Below are positions 14,294-21,384 of a stretch of DNA of 30,577 nucleotides, one piece after another. A program made the translations under genes and the position numbers. Where the stretch lies: positions 1 through 30,577 of the IMG/VR virus record IMGVR_UViG_3300025872_000206; one strand, written 5' to 3'. The stretch is from a virus. The notes beneath the pieces are model-generated. The model did not search any database and was not told the origin of the DNA. It worked only from the letters and a program-made list of their open reading frames with translations. Position 1 is the first letter of the stretch. The number at the start of each line of letters is the position of its first letter.

Positions 14294-14436
14294 GTGGCTG
14301 GCTTATTGCGGCAATAGGAGTGGTGTATGCTGTTGTTGCTCTTGATCTTATACGTAGTGGGAACATTGGCTTGGGGATTGCTTTTGTTGGCTATTCTATT
14401 GGCAATGTTGGACTCACGATGGAGGCAATGAAATGA
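14290..14436 (+). CDS. 48-residue membrane protein
   Basis: Sequence MSGWLIAAIGVVYAVVALDL, then IRSGNIGLGIAFVGYSIGNVGLTMEAMK, gives two hydrophobic helices with a short charged hairpin. AAGGA lies upstream of the ATG, and both ends overlap neighbours (ATGA). This two-helix form with NIGLGIAFVGY..GNVGL recurs in many phages (recollection). Role unknown; holin-like function is possible but not shown. Confidence 0.65.
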   Translation: MSGWLIAAIGVVYAVVALDLIRSGNIGLGIAFVGYSIGNVGLTMEAMK

Positions 14437-14774
14437 CACCAGAGATTTATGATGGACTTTTAGATCAGCTTAACAAGCTAACGGCGCAGGTAAAAGACTT
14501 GATTGCAGAGAATGGTGAGGTGTTTGAAGAAGATGGTATTGTTGAGCGCATCATTGATAATGACAGCGATGACAGCTATGTTCTAAAAGCAGGCGGTGGT
14601 TATACTCCTGGGGTTGATACGCTGTGCGAAATCACAGACACAGGTAACGGATACATTGCGTACTTCCCATCATATAGTAGTACCATGCAAGATAACTATA
14701 TCTGTATGGACTATAGCGAAGCAGACTACCTACGTAAACTGCTGGCGTATATTCACAAAAGGACAAGCAAATGA
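14433..14774 (+). CDS. Phage protein of unknown function
   Basis: 113 residues, acidic. An N-terminal coiled helix (TPEIYDGLLDQLNKLTAQVKDLIAENGEVFEEDG) leads into a beta-rich region with GGGYTPGVDTLCEITDTGNGYIAYFPSY, and ends in a helix YSEADYLRKLLAYIHKR. No known domain. From here to about 15.66 kb, codons such as GCG, CGC and GTC are more frequent than in the genes on either side. Overlaps both neighbours by 4 nt. Confidence 0.7.
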   Translation: MTPEIYDGLLDQLNKLTAQVKDLIAENGEVFEEDGIVERIIDNDSDDSYVLKAGGGYTPGVDTLCEITDTGNGYIAYFPSYSSTMQDNYICMDYSEADYLRKLLAYIHKRTSK

Positions 14775-14974
14775 CACCAGAAGACGAAGAATTTGAAGCT
14801 ATTGCCAAGCGACAAGCCCGTATCCAACGCGCTGAAGAAGCATTTGAATCTGCAAAGAAACATGAATGGGTTGGGCTGACGGATGAGGAAATATGGGCAG
14901 AAGGCGCTGACAATTTTATTGACCTAGCGTTTGCTAGAGACATCGAAGCCAAACTCAAGGAGAAGAACACATGA
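14771..14974 (+). CDS. Small helical charged protein
   Basis: 67 residues, charged helix (EEFEAIAKRQARIQRAEEAFESAKKHEW) followed by VGLTDEEIWAEG and a second helix. The EWVGLT(D/I) box recurs in the micro-protein at 15520-15663, suggesting a shared short module. Start and stop overlap neighbours (ATGA). Unknown function. Confidence 0.65.
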   Translation: MTPEDEEFEAIAKRQARIQRAEEAFESAKKHEWVGLTDEEIWAEGADNFIDLAFARDIEAKLKEKNT

Positions 14975-15135
14975 ATCAACCGTGGTTATACAGATTTGGA
15001 ATGTGGCTTTGTGAAAAGACGGGCCACCTTGGGGCGCGTAGCGGCTGGATTTACAACGGCTACTTCCATAGAGACTGCAAAATCTGTGGGCGCATTGTGA
15101 GTGAGCCGATCAAAGACGAGAAGAGCCATGGATGA
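14971..15135 (+). CDS. 54-residue zinc-ribbon-like micro-protein
   Basis: AAGGAG upstream and an ATGA overlap support the start. C14, H19, C36 and C39 (LCEKTGH...DCKICGR) give a plausible zinc site, with a Trp/Gly-rich middle (GARSGWIYNGYF). Function unknown. Confidence 0.6.
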   Translation: MNQPWLYRFGMWLCEKTGHLGARSGWIYNGYFHRDCKICGRIVSEPIKDEKSHG

Positions 15136-15250
15136 GGGTTACTACTGCGTGCTCTGTGGCAAATACATCGAGGCCGTCGATGGTGTGATCGTGCATGACG
15201 ACATACCACACCCGGATATGTCGTTTGACGATGAGGAGAATCCGCAATGA
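15128..15250 (+). CDS. 40-residue CxxC / HDD micro-protein
   Basis: MDEGYYCVLCGKYIEAVDGV, then IVHDDIPHPDMSFDDEENPQ. One CxxC (C7, C10) and two His (H23, H28) could bind a metal. The VIVHDD(I/V)PHP..FD.EENPQ pattern is one I associate with small proteins of aquatic phages; no role is known. Overlaps the previous gene by 8 nt and the next by 4. Confidence 0.65.
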   Translation: MDEGYYCVLCGKYIEAVDGVIVHDDIPHPDMSFDDEENPQ

Positions 15251-15486
15251 ACGAGCAACTAGCCGCCGAAATGCAAAATGAAGAGAGGGCATTAGAGTTA
15301 CAAGGGCTGGTTAAGGAGTTCTTTGAAAAGTACCTTAACCGTGTAGAGGAAAGCGATGGTGGAAAAGAGTTCAGTCCAGTCACTATCGGATGTTGTCGCG
15401 CTCACATGCTGGAGCCGTTAAACAACCTACTCGACAAAATGGCAAAGCTGTCTGGTGCGAAAGCGAGGGTGACTTATGAGTTGTAA
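15247..15486 (+). CDS. Small conserved phage protein
   Basis: 79 residues: helical ALELQGLVKEFFEKYLNRVEESDGGKEFSPVTIGCCRAHMLEPLNNLLDKMAKLSGA. The block ESD.GKEF.P.TIGCCRAHMLEPL looks strongly constrained, including a CC-x-x-H group. ATGA overlap at the start. I know similar small phage proteins but no function. Confidence 0.7.
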   Translation: MNEQLAAEMQNEERALELQGLVKEFFEKYLNRVEESDGGKEFSPVTIGCCRAHMLEPLNNLLDKMAKLSGAKARVTYEL

Positions 15487-15519
15487 ATATATTGAAACTT
15501 CAGATTAAGGAGAGAACAC

Positions 15520-15663
15520 ATGACAAACGAATTCAACCCTGATTGGATGTGCGTATGTGGCGACCTGACTACGCTAGGGATTGTCCACCGCAAGGACGGC
15601 CCCTGCTATTACCCAGACAAGCGTGAGTGGGTTGGATTGACAATTGAAGCAATGAAGGTATAA
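15520..15663 (+). CDS. 47-residue cysteine-containing micro-protein
   Basis: TAAGGAGAG lies upstream of ATG 15520. WMCVCGDLTTLGIVHRKDGPCYYP holds C11, C13, H23 and C29, a possible metal site, followed by REWVGLTIEAMKV. The EWVGLT box matches the protein at 14771-14974. Function unknown. Confidence 0.6.
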   Translation: MTNEFNPDWMCVCGDLTTLGIVHRKDGPCYYPDKREWVGLTIEAMKV

Positions 15664-15666
15664 TAT

Positions 15667-15990
15667 ATGGACAACTATTTATTGGAACAATATATGCACA
15701 ACTTAGTGAAGGCTAATGAAGAAGACCACCCAGATGTGGAAGAAACATTAGAGAAACGGGCTGAGAAATATGGAGACTATCGTGATGTAGCAGGTGTGTC
15801 ACAAGACATCAAAACTGTCTTTGTACGCAGCAAGAATTGGTATAAGATGGAGCCATTCATGCAGGAGAGCTTGCACATGATTGCCAATAAGCTTGGGCGC
15901 ATCTTGTCTGGTGACTTCTATTATGACGATTCGTGGCATGACATCTCTGGGTATGCCACTCTTGTGGTGAAACAGTTGGAGAAAAAGTGA
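15667..15990 (+). CDS. MazG-like / DUF6378-type phage protein
   Basis: 107 residues: ETLEKRAEKYGDYRDVAGVSQDIK, then EPFMQESLHMIANKLGRILSGDFYYDDSWHDISGYATLVV. The YGD..., E-x-LHMIA-K-x-GRI-SGD and DSWHDI-GY-xL blocks match a phage family related to all-alpha NTP pyrophosphohydrolases, where the acidic residues would hold Mg2+ (family recollection). A role in trimming nucleotide pools or alarmones during infection is inferred. It directly precedes the polymerase and shares a GTGA overlap with it. Confidence 0.7.
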   Translation: MDNYLLEQYMHNLVKANEEDHPDVEETLEKRAEKYGDYRDVAGVSQDIKTVFVRSKNWYKMEPFMQESLHMIANKLGRILSGDFYYDDSWHDISGYATLVVKQLEKK

Positions 15991-17696
15991 ACCTCTATCT
16001 CGACATCGAGACAAACAAAAAACATGACAAGATATGGTGTTGCTACACTTGGGATGAGAAGAATGGAATGGTATGTCATACAGAAGCAAGTACACTAACT
16101 ACATTAGTAGAAAAATCAGACAAAGTGATAGGACACAACTTAATCGGATTCGATGGAGTGGTGCTAAGAACTTGCTGGGGAGTGAAGATTTCAGCGAAGA
16201 AAGCGATAGATACATTGATACTGTCAAGGCTTTACAATCCAAGCTTAGAGGGAGGTCACAGTTTAGAGGCATGGGGGAAGAGGCTTGGGAACAAAAAGAT
16301 TGACTACCCACAAGTGTTCTTTGACAAGTATGCACAAGACGGGTTACTACCTAGTAACCTAGATTGTTGGGACACTCCAGACCTAGAGCTTCTCTTTCCC
16401 TATTGTGAGCAGGATGTTTCTTTGTTAGTTGAGCTACACAAACACCTCATTGGTTTGTTAAAAGACTTCTCTCCCAAGAGCATAGAGCTTGAGCATGAGG
16501 TGGCAATTGTTGTTCAGAAACAAAAGGAGCATGGCTTTAGGCTTGATATACCCAAGGCTCAAGGATTGCTTGCTGAGCTACAAGGAAAGATGGGAGACAT
16601 TGAGAGCCAGCTACAGAAAGTGTTTCCTCCCATCATTGAGAAGCGAGTGTCTGAGAAAACAGGCAAGCCTCTCAAGGACAGAGAAATTATTTTCAACCCC
16701 GGCTCCCGTCAACAAATTGCTGATAGGCTTGCTTCTCTTGGTGTTAAGTTTACAAAGAAGACAGACAAGGGCTCCATCATTGTTGATGAGAAGGTGTTAG
16801 AAAACATTGCTCTTCCAGAGGCTAAGCTGCTCTCTGAATATTTAATGCTACAAAAGCGTGTAGCTCAGGTGGGAAGCTGGCTTGAGGAAGTGGGTGTAAA
16901 TGGGCGTGTTCATGGTAGTGTCATCACCAATGGTGCTGTAACAGGACGCATGACACACAGCAGTCCCAACATGGCACAAGTTCCCAACTCAGGGAGCCCC
17001 TATGGAAAGGAGTGCCGTGAGCTTTGGACTGTGGATGAGGGGAATGTTCTTGTTGGTGCTGACGCTTCTGGGCTAGAGCTTAGGATGTTGGCTCATTATA
17101 TGAAGGATGAAGGCTATGTCAAGACGGTTACAGAAGGCAGCTCGAAAGACGGGACAGACGTACACACTGTCAACCAGAAAGCGGCAGGACTACAGACAAG
17201 GGATCAAGCAAAAACATTCATCTATGCGTTCCTCTATGGGGCTGGCCCATCTAAGATTGGGAGTGTTGCTGGTGGTGATGCTAAGAAGGGACAGCAACTT
17301 ATTCATGCCTTTCTTGAAAGCACTCCCTCGCTCAAGGCTTTACGCATTCAAGTTGCCAAGTATGCGAGCAAGGGCTATGTACCGGGGCTTGATGGTAGAA
17401 AGATATGGGTACGCTCCGAACACGCAGCACTTAATAGCCTACTTCAAGGGGCTGGGGCAATCGTGATGAAACAAGCCTTGGTGCTGCTAGACCAACAGCT
17501 TAGGAAACACCGTATTCCCTTTGGCTTTTGTGCCAATGTCCATGACGAATGGCAGATTGAAACAAAGCCAGAATGGGCTGATGTTGTGGGAAAGCTTGCT
17601 GTGAAAAGCATAGCTGAAACTAAAGACATCTTTAATTTAAGGTGTCCTTTGTCTGGGGAATACAAGGTGGGAAAGACATGGAAGGACACACACTAA
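15987..17696 (+). CDS. Family A DNA polymerase (T7-like) with 3'-5' exonuclease
   Basis: 569 residues from a GTG start that overlaps the previous stop (GTGA). Exonuclease motifs: DIET (D6, E8), HNLIGFDG (D56) and YCEQDV (D143). Polymerase motif A is GADASGLELRML (D359), motif B RDQAKTFIYAFLYGAG (R405, K409, Y413) and motif C NVHDEW (H519, D520, E521). Tyr413 occupies the position equivalent to E. coli Pol I Phe762 and T7 Tyr526, a tyrosine type associated with virulent phages (established link; application is inference). It is shorter than T7 gp5 (about 704), so the thioredoxin-binding loop is probably absent. It replicates the genome together with the upstream primase-helicase. Confidence 0.95.
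   Translation: MNLYLDIETNKKHDKIWCCYTWDEKNGMVCHTEASTLTTLVEKSDKVIGHNLIGFDGVVLRTCWGVKISAKKAIDTLILSRLYNPSLEGGHSLEAWGKRLGNKKIDYPQVFFDKYAQDGLLPSNLDCWDTPDLELLFPYCEQDVSLLVELHKHLIGLLKDFSPKSIELEHEVAIVVQKQKEHGFRLDIPKAQGLLAELQGKMGDIESQLQKVFPPIIEKRVSEKTGKPLKDREIIFNPGSRQQIADRLASLGVKFTKKTDKGSIIVDEKVLENIALPEAKLLSEYLMLQKRVAQVGSWLEEVGVNGRVHGSVITNGAVTGRMTHSSPNMAQVPNSGSPYGKECRELWTVDEGNVLVGADASGLELRMLAHYMKDEGYVKTVTEGSSKDGTDVHTVNQKAAGLQTRDQAKTFIYAFLYGAGPSKIGSVAGGDAKKGQQLIHAFLESTPSLKALRIQVAKYASKGYVPGLDGRKIWVRSEHAALNSLLQGAGAIVMKQALVLLDQQLRKHRIPFGFCANVHDEWQIETKPEWADVVGKLAVKSIAETKDIFNLRCPLSGEYKVGKTWKDTH
16343..16358. promoter_or_regulatory. 16-bp dispersed motif, site 3 (GTTACTACCTAGTAAC)
   Basis: Inside the DNA polymerase gene, in-frame coding for residues around GLLPSN of the exonuclease domain. 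Inverted repeat of 7-bp arms with a CC centre. Confidence 0.7.
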
Positions 17697-17890
17697 TGGA
17701 GGAGGATAAACTTCTAAACCTTATTAACACAAGTGACCAAAGCGTTTATCTTTTCGTCAAAGACGGGAAGGTGACAATGGTGTTAGACAAGCTTCTTGAC
17801 ACCGAGTTTTTAGTGAGTTTATTTTCATATGTAACTGCTGTTGTTTTGTCTTCTGATGTTGACAACAGTGGTGGAAATATGCTACACTAA
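17696..17890 (+). CDS. Small protein, unknown function
   Basis: 64 residues from ATG 17696, which overlaps the polymerase stop by one base; in-frame ATGs farther upstream lie inside the polymerase gene. MEEDKLLNLINTSDQSVYLF then VKDGKVTMVLDKLLDTEFLVSLFSYVTAVV suggests a beta hairpin followed by a hydrophobic helix. No known domain. Ends 5 nt before motif site 4. Confidence 0.6.
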   Translation: MEEDKLLNLINTSDQSVYLFVKDGKVTMVLDKLLDTEFLVSLFSYVTAVVLSSDVDNSGGNMLH

Positions 17891-17895
17891 TAGTA

Positions 17896-17911
17896 GTTAC
17901 TATTTAGTAAC
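17896..17911. promoter_or_regulatory. 16-bp dispersed motif, site 4 (GTTACTATTTAGTAAC)
   Basis: In the 40-nt gap before the ssDNA-binding protein gene. Perfect 7-bp arms around TT. A 6-T run and the AAGGAAA ribosome site follow. Confidence 0.75.
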
Positions 17912-17930
17912 ATTTTTTAAAAGGAAACAA

Positions 17931-18374
17931 ATGAAAGCACAAGTTAAAGTAGTTGGTAAATTGTTCTGGGCTAAACACATGGCTGAGCCCAATCGACAGT
18001 TCAACGAGACTAACAATAAATATGAGATTTGCATTGGCGATTTGTCAGATGCTGTTGTCCAGCGTCTAACCAATGAGCTTGGCATTAAGGTGAAACAGAA
18101 GGCAGATGATTCTTATGGAAGGGGCAAATATGTCATCGCTAAGAGCAACTATGTCATTCGGGCTGTCGATGGACAGGGCAATGAAGTTTCTCCAGATCAA
18201 ATTGGGAATGGTACAACGGCTGAATGCACCCTCAGTAGCTATAGCCATAAGCTATCTGCTCTGCATGGCAATGGTGTTAGCATCCTGCACTCCAGTTCCA
18301 GTCCCGGCTTGAAAATTAAGCAGCTTGTGGCTCCTCCTCTGCCTCAAGAAGAAGAAGCTGAAGTGTCTCTATGA
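17931..18374 (+). CDS. ssDNA-binding protein (T7 gp2.5-like OB fold)
   Basis: 147 residues from ATG 17931 (AAGGAAA upstream). The pattern MKAQVKVVGKLFWAKHMAEP...NNKYEICIGDLSDAVVQRL, then YGRGKYVIAKSNYVIRAVDGQGNEV and AECTLSSYSHK, fits the gp2.5-type OB fold seen in T7-like phages. The acidic C-terminal tail LPQEEEAEVSL is typical for SSBs that recruit polymerase and helicase. It lies between polymerase and exonuclease, as expected, and overlaps the exonuclease start by 4 nt. Confidence 0.8.
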   Translation: MKAQVKVVGKLFWAKHMAEPNRQFNETNNKYEICIGDLSDAVVQRLTNELGIKVKQKADDSYGRGKYVIAKSNYVIRAVDGQGNEVSPDQIGNGTTAECTLSSYSHKLSALHGNGVSILHSSSSPGLKIKQLVAPPLPQEEEAEVSL

Positions 18375-19069
18375 TTGCTTTAGTCGATGGTGATGTGATG
18401 TGCTATCGCATTGCTTTCGCTTGTAAGGATGAATCCGAGGGAACAGCCATTACAACAATGGCTGCTTTCTTGGAGGAAATCTTGATGGTTGACTTGGGGC
18501 TGGATAGCTGGCAAATCTTTCTAACAGGAAAAGACAACTTCCGGAAAGAGATAGCTGTCACAGCCCCATACAAAGGCAACCGTACACAAGAGAAGCCTGC
18601 ACATCTAGAGCTATTACGTAACTATCTAGTAACCTCATGGGGAGCTATAGTGAGTAATGGAGAGGAGGCAGATGATTGCATTGCCATCAAAGCTACAGAG
18701 CTTAAAGACGATTGCATCATTGTTTCAATTGACAAAGACTTCTTACAGGTGGCAGGATGGCACTACAATTTTGTGAAGAAAGAAAAACGCTATGTCTCAG
18801 AAGCAGAAGGAATTCGTTTCTTCTACAAGCAAATTTTGATGGGAGACAGGAGCGACAACATTGTTGGCATCAAGGGAGTGGGGCCAGCAAAAGCAGAGAA
18901 GATGCTTGCCAAAGCTACGACAGAGCCAGAGATGCTTGCCGTTTGCTTGGAGGCTCTGGGCAACGAAAGAACTCTTGAGAATGGGAGATTGTTATGGCTA
19001 AGAAGACAGCACCAGCAGCTTTGGGAATTCCCACAAGCTTCCAACTTGCAGGCTGTACATGGAGTGTAA
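18371..19069 (+). CDS. 5'-3' exonuclease (FEN / T7 gp6-like)
   Basis: 232 residues. Metal-binding acidic clusters are visible in order: LVDGDV (D6, D8), APYKGNR (about 65-71), GEEADD (E98-D102), SIDKDF (D121, D123) and LMGDRSDNI.GIKGVGPAKA (D159, D162 plus the helix-hairpin-helix, about 158-175). This is the standard order of 5'-nuclease superfamily enzymes. It removes RNA primers and helps degrade host DNA. The last 76 bases overlap the HExxH gene in another frame; the C-terminal tail after residue about 205 is not conserved-looking. Confidence 0.88.
   Translation: MIALVDGDVMCYRIAFACKDESEGTAITTMAAFLEEILMVDLGLDSWQIFLTGKDNFRKEIAVTAPYKGNRTQEKPAHLELLRNYLVTSWGAIVSNGEEADDCIAIKATELKDDCIIVSIDKDFLQVAGWHYNFVKKEKRYVSEAEGIRFFYKQILMGDRSDNIVGIKGVGPAKAEKMLAKATTEPEMLAVCLEALGNERTLENGRLLWLRRQHQQLWEFPQASNLQAVHGV
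18618..18633. promoter_or_regulatory. 16-bp dispersed motif, site 5 (GTAACTATCTAGTAAC)
   Basis: Inside the exonuclease gene, coding for part of RNYLVTS. Right arm TAGTAAC is exact; the left arm has A at position 3. Confidence 0.7.
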
Positions 19070-19287
19070 AAATTGTACAAGACCTACCAGACATGGGCTT
19101 GTGTGATCCAGCTAAGTATGAAATAAATATCAGAGATGGTATGAATTCTCAGGCAACGCTGGCTACATTTTTCCATGAGCTTGTTCATGCTATTAAATTT
19201 GTAATGGGGGAGACAGATCATAACGAAAAAGAAGTTGAAGGGTTTGGAAACCTCTTACACCAATGGCTTATTACGCTTAAGCTATAA
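18994..19287 (+). CDS. Small HExxH metallopeptidase-like protein
   Basis: 97 residues starting MAKKTAPAALGIPTSFQLAG, with GGGAGA 7-8 nt upstream, so the long overlap with the exonuclease is probably real. The block ATLATFFHELVHAIKFVMG contains HExxH (H61, E62, H65), the zinc motif of gluzincin-type peptidases. EKEVEGFGNLLHQWL follows and may give a third ligand (E80 or E82). It resembles ImmA/SprT-like folds in size and layout, but no certain family is recognised. The substrate is unknown. It may process a phage or host protein early in infection. Confidence 0.65.
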   Translation: MAKKTAPAALGIPTSFQLAGCTWSVKIVQDLPDMGLCDPAKYEINIRDGMNSQATLATFFHELVHAIKFVMGETDHNEKEVEGFGNLLHQWLITLKL

Positions 19288-19651
19288 CGACAGCGAGTGG
19301 ACACCGGCTAGGTTTAAAAGCTTCATCATCTCAGCATTGCGTACAGCAACGAGGAGATGGCCTCCTAAGTTTAAAGCAATGAAGGAGGCTTGCATTGGAC
19401 GCAAGACAAATAAAGCAACAAACAAACTAGCCTATCATTACAAGTGTGCACATTGTAAAAAACTTTTTGTCGCTAAAGACATACAAGTAGACCACATATT
19501 GCCTGTTGTTGATACGTCTGTTGGTTTCCAGGGATGGGACATCTTTATTAACAGGATGTTCTGTGAGAAAGAAAACTTACAGGTGCTGTGCAAGCCATGT
19601 CATTCTGTAAAGACACAGTTAGAAAAGGAAGAAAGGAAAAAGAATGGCTAA
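19235..19651 (+). CDS. HNH endonuclease (start uncertain)
   Basis: Up to 138 residues. The frame has no ATG near its 5' end; TTG at 19235 or 19244 is the possible start, and sequence typical of the family begins at RLSYNDSEWTPARFKSFI. The core shows YKCAHCKKLF, VDHILPVVD, and ENLQVLCKPCHSVKT: two CxxC pairs holding zinc around the HNH/beta-beta-alpha metal site. It may cut DNA for packaging, recombination or competition. It overlaps the HExxH gene by up to 53 nt and the next gene by 8. Confidence 0.8.
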   Translation: MKGLETSYTNGLLRLSYNDSEWTPARFKSFIISALRTATRRWPPKFKAMKEACIGRKTNKATNKLAYHYKCAHCKKLFVAKDIQVDHILPVVDTSVGFQGWDIFINRMFCEKENLQVLCKPCHSVKTQLEKEERKKNG

Positions 19652-19913
19652 GAAAGAAAAGGAACAATGGTATGTCTACCTCACCAGCTATTGGGTTCCA
19701 TTTCCTACATCAGAGTATGGAGGACTGCAAGCTGTAGTGGCTAGGAATGTAGAGGAAGCCATTGAGTTTTTAACAAAACACGCTTTCTCATGGGAGACAG
19801 CCAGCATCAAGGGAGCCGCAGAGCTAATTGAAGCAAAGCTTAAACGTGCTGTTGTGCTGGCATTGGCAGATCAATATGAGGAGCCATTCATTGCAAAGGA
19901 GTTTGTAACTTGA
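19644..19913 (+). CDS. Small phage protein, unknown function
   Basis: 89 residues: EQWYVYLTSYWVPFPTSEYGGLQAVVARNVEEAIEFLTKHAFSWETASIKGAAELIEAK. Beta-alpha-beta-alpha character is suggested by the WYVYL and EAIEFL blocks. It overlaps the HNH gene (8 nt) and thyX (TTGA), so all three are translated as a unit. Ribosome site GGAAGAAAGGAA. No known domain. Confidence 0.65.
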   Translation: MAKKEKEQWYVYLTSYWVPFPTSEYGGLQAVVARNVEEAIEFLTKHAFSWETASIKGAAELIEAKLKRAVVLALADQYEEPFIAKEFVT

Positions 19914-20539
19914 GGGTAGAACTTGTATGGAGCACACCATATGGAGAGGCTCTCATTGCTCAGATGGCTAGGGTGAGCAACCCAACAAACAAACACAACT
20001 CAGAGACAGCCTCTAAGCTTATTGCTTTTCTCATTAGAAATAAGCATTGGAGCCCATTTGAGATGGTGAATGTTTGTATGGAAATTGAAACAACAAGAGA
20101 CATTGCTCGTCAGATATTGAGACATAGAAGCTTTAGCTTTCAAGAGTTTTCCCAACGATATGCAAAGGTGACAAACATTGATGGCTTTAGTGAGGCAAGG
20201 CTACAGGACAAAGACAACAGACAGAATAGCCTGAAGACAGATGATGAATATCTGCGTAACTGGTGGAGGTATGCACAGGTAGGAGTTGCAGACCTTGCTG
20301 AGAAGTGGTATGATGAAGCCCTTGAGAAAGGAATTGCTAAAGAGGTGGCAAGAAAGCTCTTACCAGAGGGACTAACACAAAGCACCATGTACATGAATGG
20401 AACTTTGCGTAGCTGGCTGCACTACATTGACATTCGTTGTGACAAGGCCACTCAGAAGGAACACAGAGAAGTGGCAGAGCAATGCAAAGCTATAGTGTTT
20501 GAACAATTTCCTAGTGTTAAGGAAGCACTAGGTTACTAG
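19910..20539 (+). CDS. thyX: FAD-dependent thymidylate synthase ThyX
   Basis: 209 residues from a TTG start (TTGA overlap with the previous stop). The ThyX signature RHRxxSxxxxSxR is complete: R71 H72 R73, S76, S81, R83 (RHRSFSFQEFSQR). HWSPFEMV precedes it, and LLPEGLTQSTMYMNGTLRSWLHYIDIR follows, the FAD/dUMP-binding region. It methylates dUMP to dTMP using methylene-tetrahydrofolate and FADH2. With the RNR it supports phage DNA synthesis. The stop codon (20537-20539) lies inside motif site 6. Confidence 0.95.
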   Translation: MRVELVWSTPYGEALIAQMARVSNPTNKHNSETASKLIAFLIRNKHWSPFEMVNVCMEIETTRDIARQILRHRSFSFQEFSQRYAKVTNIDGFSEARLQDKDNRQNSLKTDDEYLRNWWRYAQVGVADLAEKWYDEALEKGIAKEVARKLLPEGLTQSTMYMNGTLRSWLHYIDIRCDKATQKEHREVAEQCKAIVFEQFPSVKEALGY

Positions 20540-20547
20540 CTAGTAAC
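20532..20547. promoter_or_regulatory. 16-bp dispersed motif, site 6 (GTTACTAGCTAGTAAC)
   Basis: Perfect palindrome spanning the thyX stop codon, directly upstream of the homing endonuclease. Identical to site 7. Confidence 0.8.
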
Positions 20548-20572
20548 CAATGCTTTATGTAGAAAGTTCACA

Positions 20573-21127
20573 ATGAAAGAAGAGTGGAAAGATGTTAAAG
20601 GTTTTGAAAATTACTTTGAAGTTTCTAACTTAGGTGCTGTTAAAAGTAAAAGAACAAACAAAGTTCTTAAACAGCACATACGAAAAAATGGTTACTGCAC
20701 AATAGCTACACAAATTGGTGGAAGAAAAGGAAAGCACGTATGTTTTAAAGTTCATAGACTTGTTGCTGATGCTTTTTTACCTGCTCCTTCTATTGATATT
20801 GTTTCTGCTAGTCTCAATACTTTTTACAAAAAAGTTATTGTTAATCACAAAGATGGAAACAAACAGAACAATAGTGTAGAAAATCTTGAGTGGTCTACAT
20901 ATAAAGATAATACTATACACGCATGGCAAAATAAACTTAAAACAAAAAAATATGGAATAGATAACCCCGCATCTTTCTTCAAATCTGAAAAGCAAAGAGA
21001 AAAAGCATTTAAAAACTTTCTTATCTCTGGTCTTTCTATGAGAAAATATGCAAAACAAATTGGAACAACTCATTACACTGTTTCAAGACTTATAAAACAT
21101 TACACCTCTGGTTCGTATAATGGATAA
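20573..21127 (+). CDS. NUMOD4 HNH homing endonuclease
   Basis: 184 residues. An N-terminal NUMOD4 module (EEWKDVKGFENYFEVSNLGAVKSK, about 3-26) is followed by the HNH core: VHRLVADAF (H61), VNHKDGNKQNN (N91, H92) and VENLEWSTYKDN (N104-W107). The C-terminal helices (ISGLSMRKYAKQIGTTHYTVSRLIKHY) form a helix-turn-helix DNA-reading tail. It is clearly more AT-rich than its neighbours, with AAA/AAT/TTT-rich codons, consistent with recent arrival as a free-standing selfish gene. Weak ribosome site. The last 22 bases run into the tRNA gene. Confidence 0.88.
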   Translation: MKEEWKDVKGFENYFEVSNLGAVKSKRTNKVLKQHIRKNGYCTIATQIGGRKGKHVCFKVHRLVADAFLPAPSIDIVSASLNTFYKKVIVNHKDGNKQNNSVENLEWSTYKDNTIHAWQNKLKTKKYGIDNPASFFKSEKQREKAFKNFLISGLSMRKYAKQIGTTHYTVSRLIKHYTSGSYNG

Positions 21128-21180
21128 TACAGTGCTCTTCTAAAGCACGAATGCATGTTCGACTCATGCACCAGAGACCA
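21106..21180 (+). tRNA. tRNA-Arg (anticodon UCU)
   Basis: Full cloverleaf: acceptor CTCTGGT/ACCAGAG, D-arm GTAT/ATAC, anticodon stem GTGCT/AGCAC with loop CTTCTAA (anticodon TCT), T-arm GCATG/CATGC with loop TTCGACT, discriminator A and encoded CCA. It decodes AGA and AGG, codons used freely by neighbouring genes. Its first 22 bases are the end of the homing endonuclease gene. Confidence 0.92.
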
Positions 21181-21192
21181 AGAAAGGAACAT

Positions 21193-21384
21193 ATGGAAAA
21201 TAAAATAATGTGGAAATTTACACGCATCAACCAAGAGGTAGGAATACAAAACGATTTAGCAGTTGTTCTTCCTTCTGGAATTCCGTGGACAGAAGTGCTG
21301 GAACATTTTGCTGCTTTTCTAGAGGGCTGCACATATGCTGGTGTGCATAACATCTTAGACAAGAAAGGAGTGTTTGAGAAATGA
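21193..21384 (+). CDS. Small protein, unknown function
   Basis: 63 residues from ATG 21193 (AAAGGAAC upstream; in-frame ATG 21151 would lie in the tRNA). MENKIMWKFTRINQEVGIQN-DLAVVLPSGIPWTEVLEHFAAFLEGC shows a strand then an amphipathic helix. It overlaps the phosphoesterase gene by 4 nt. No domain known. Confidence 0.6.
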   Translation: MENKIMWKFTRINQEVGIQNDLAVVLPSGIPWTEVLEHFAAFLEGCTYAGVHNILDKKGVFEK

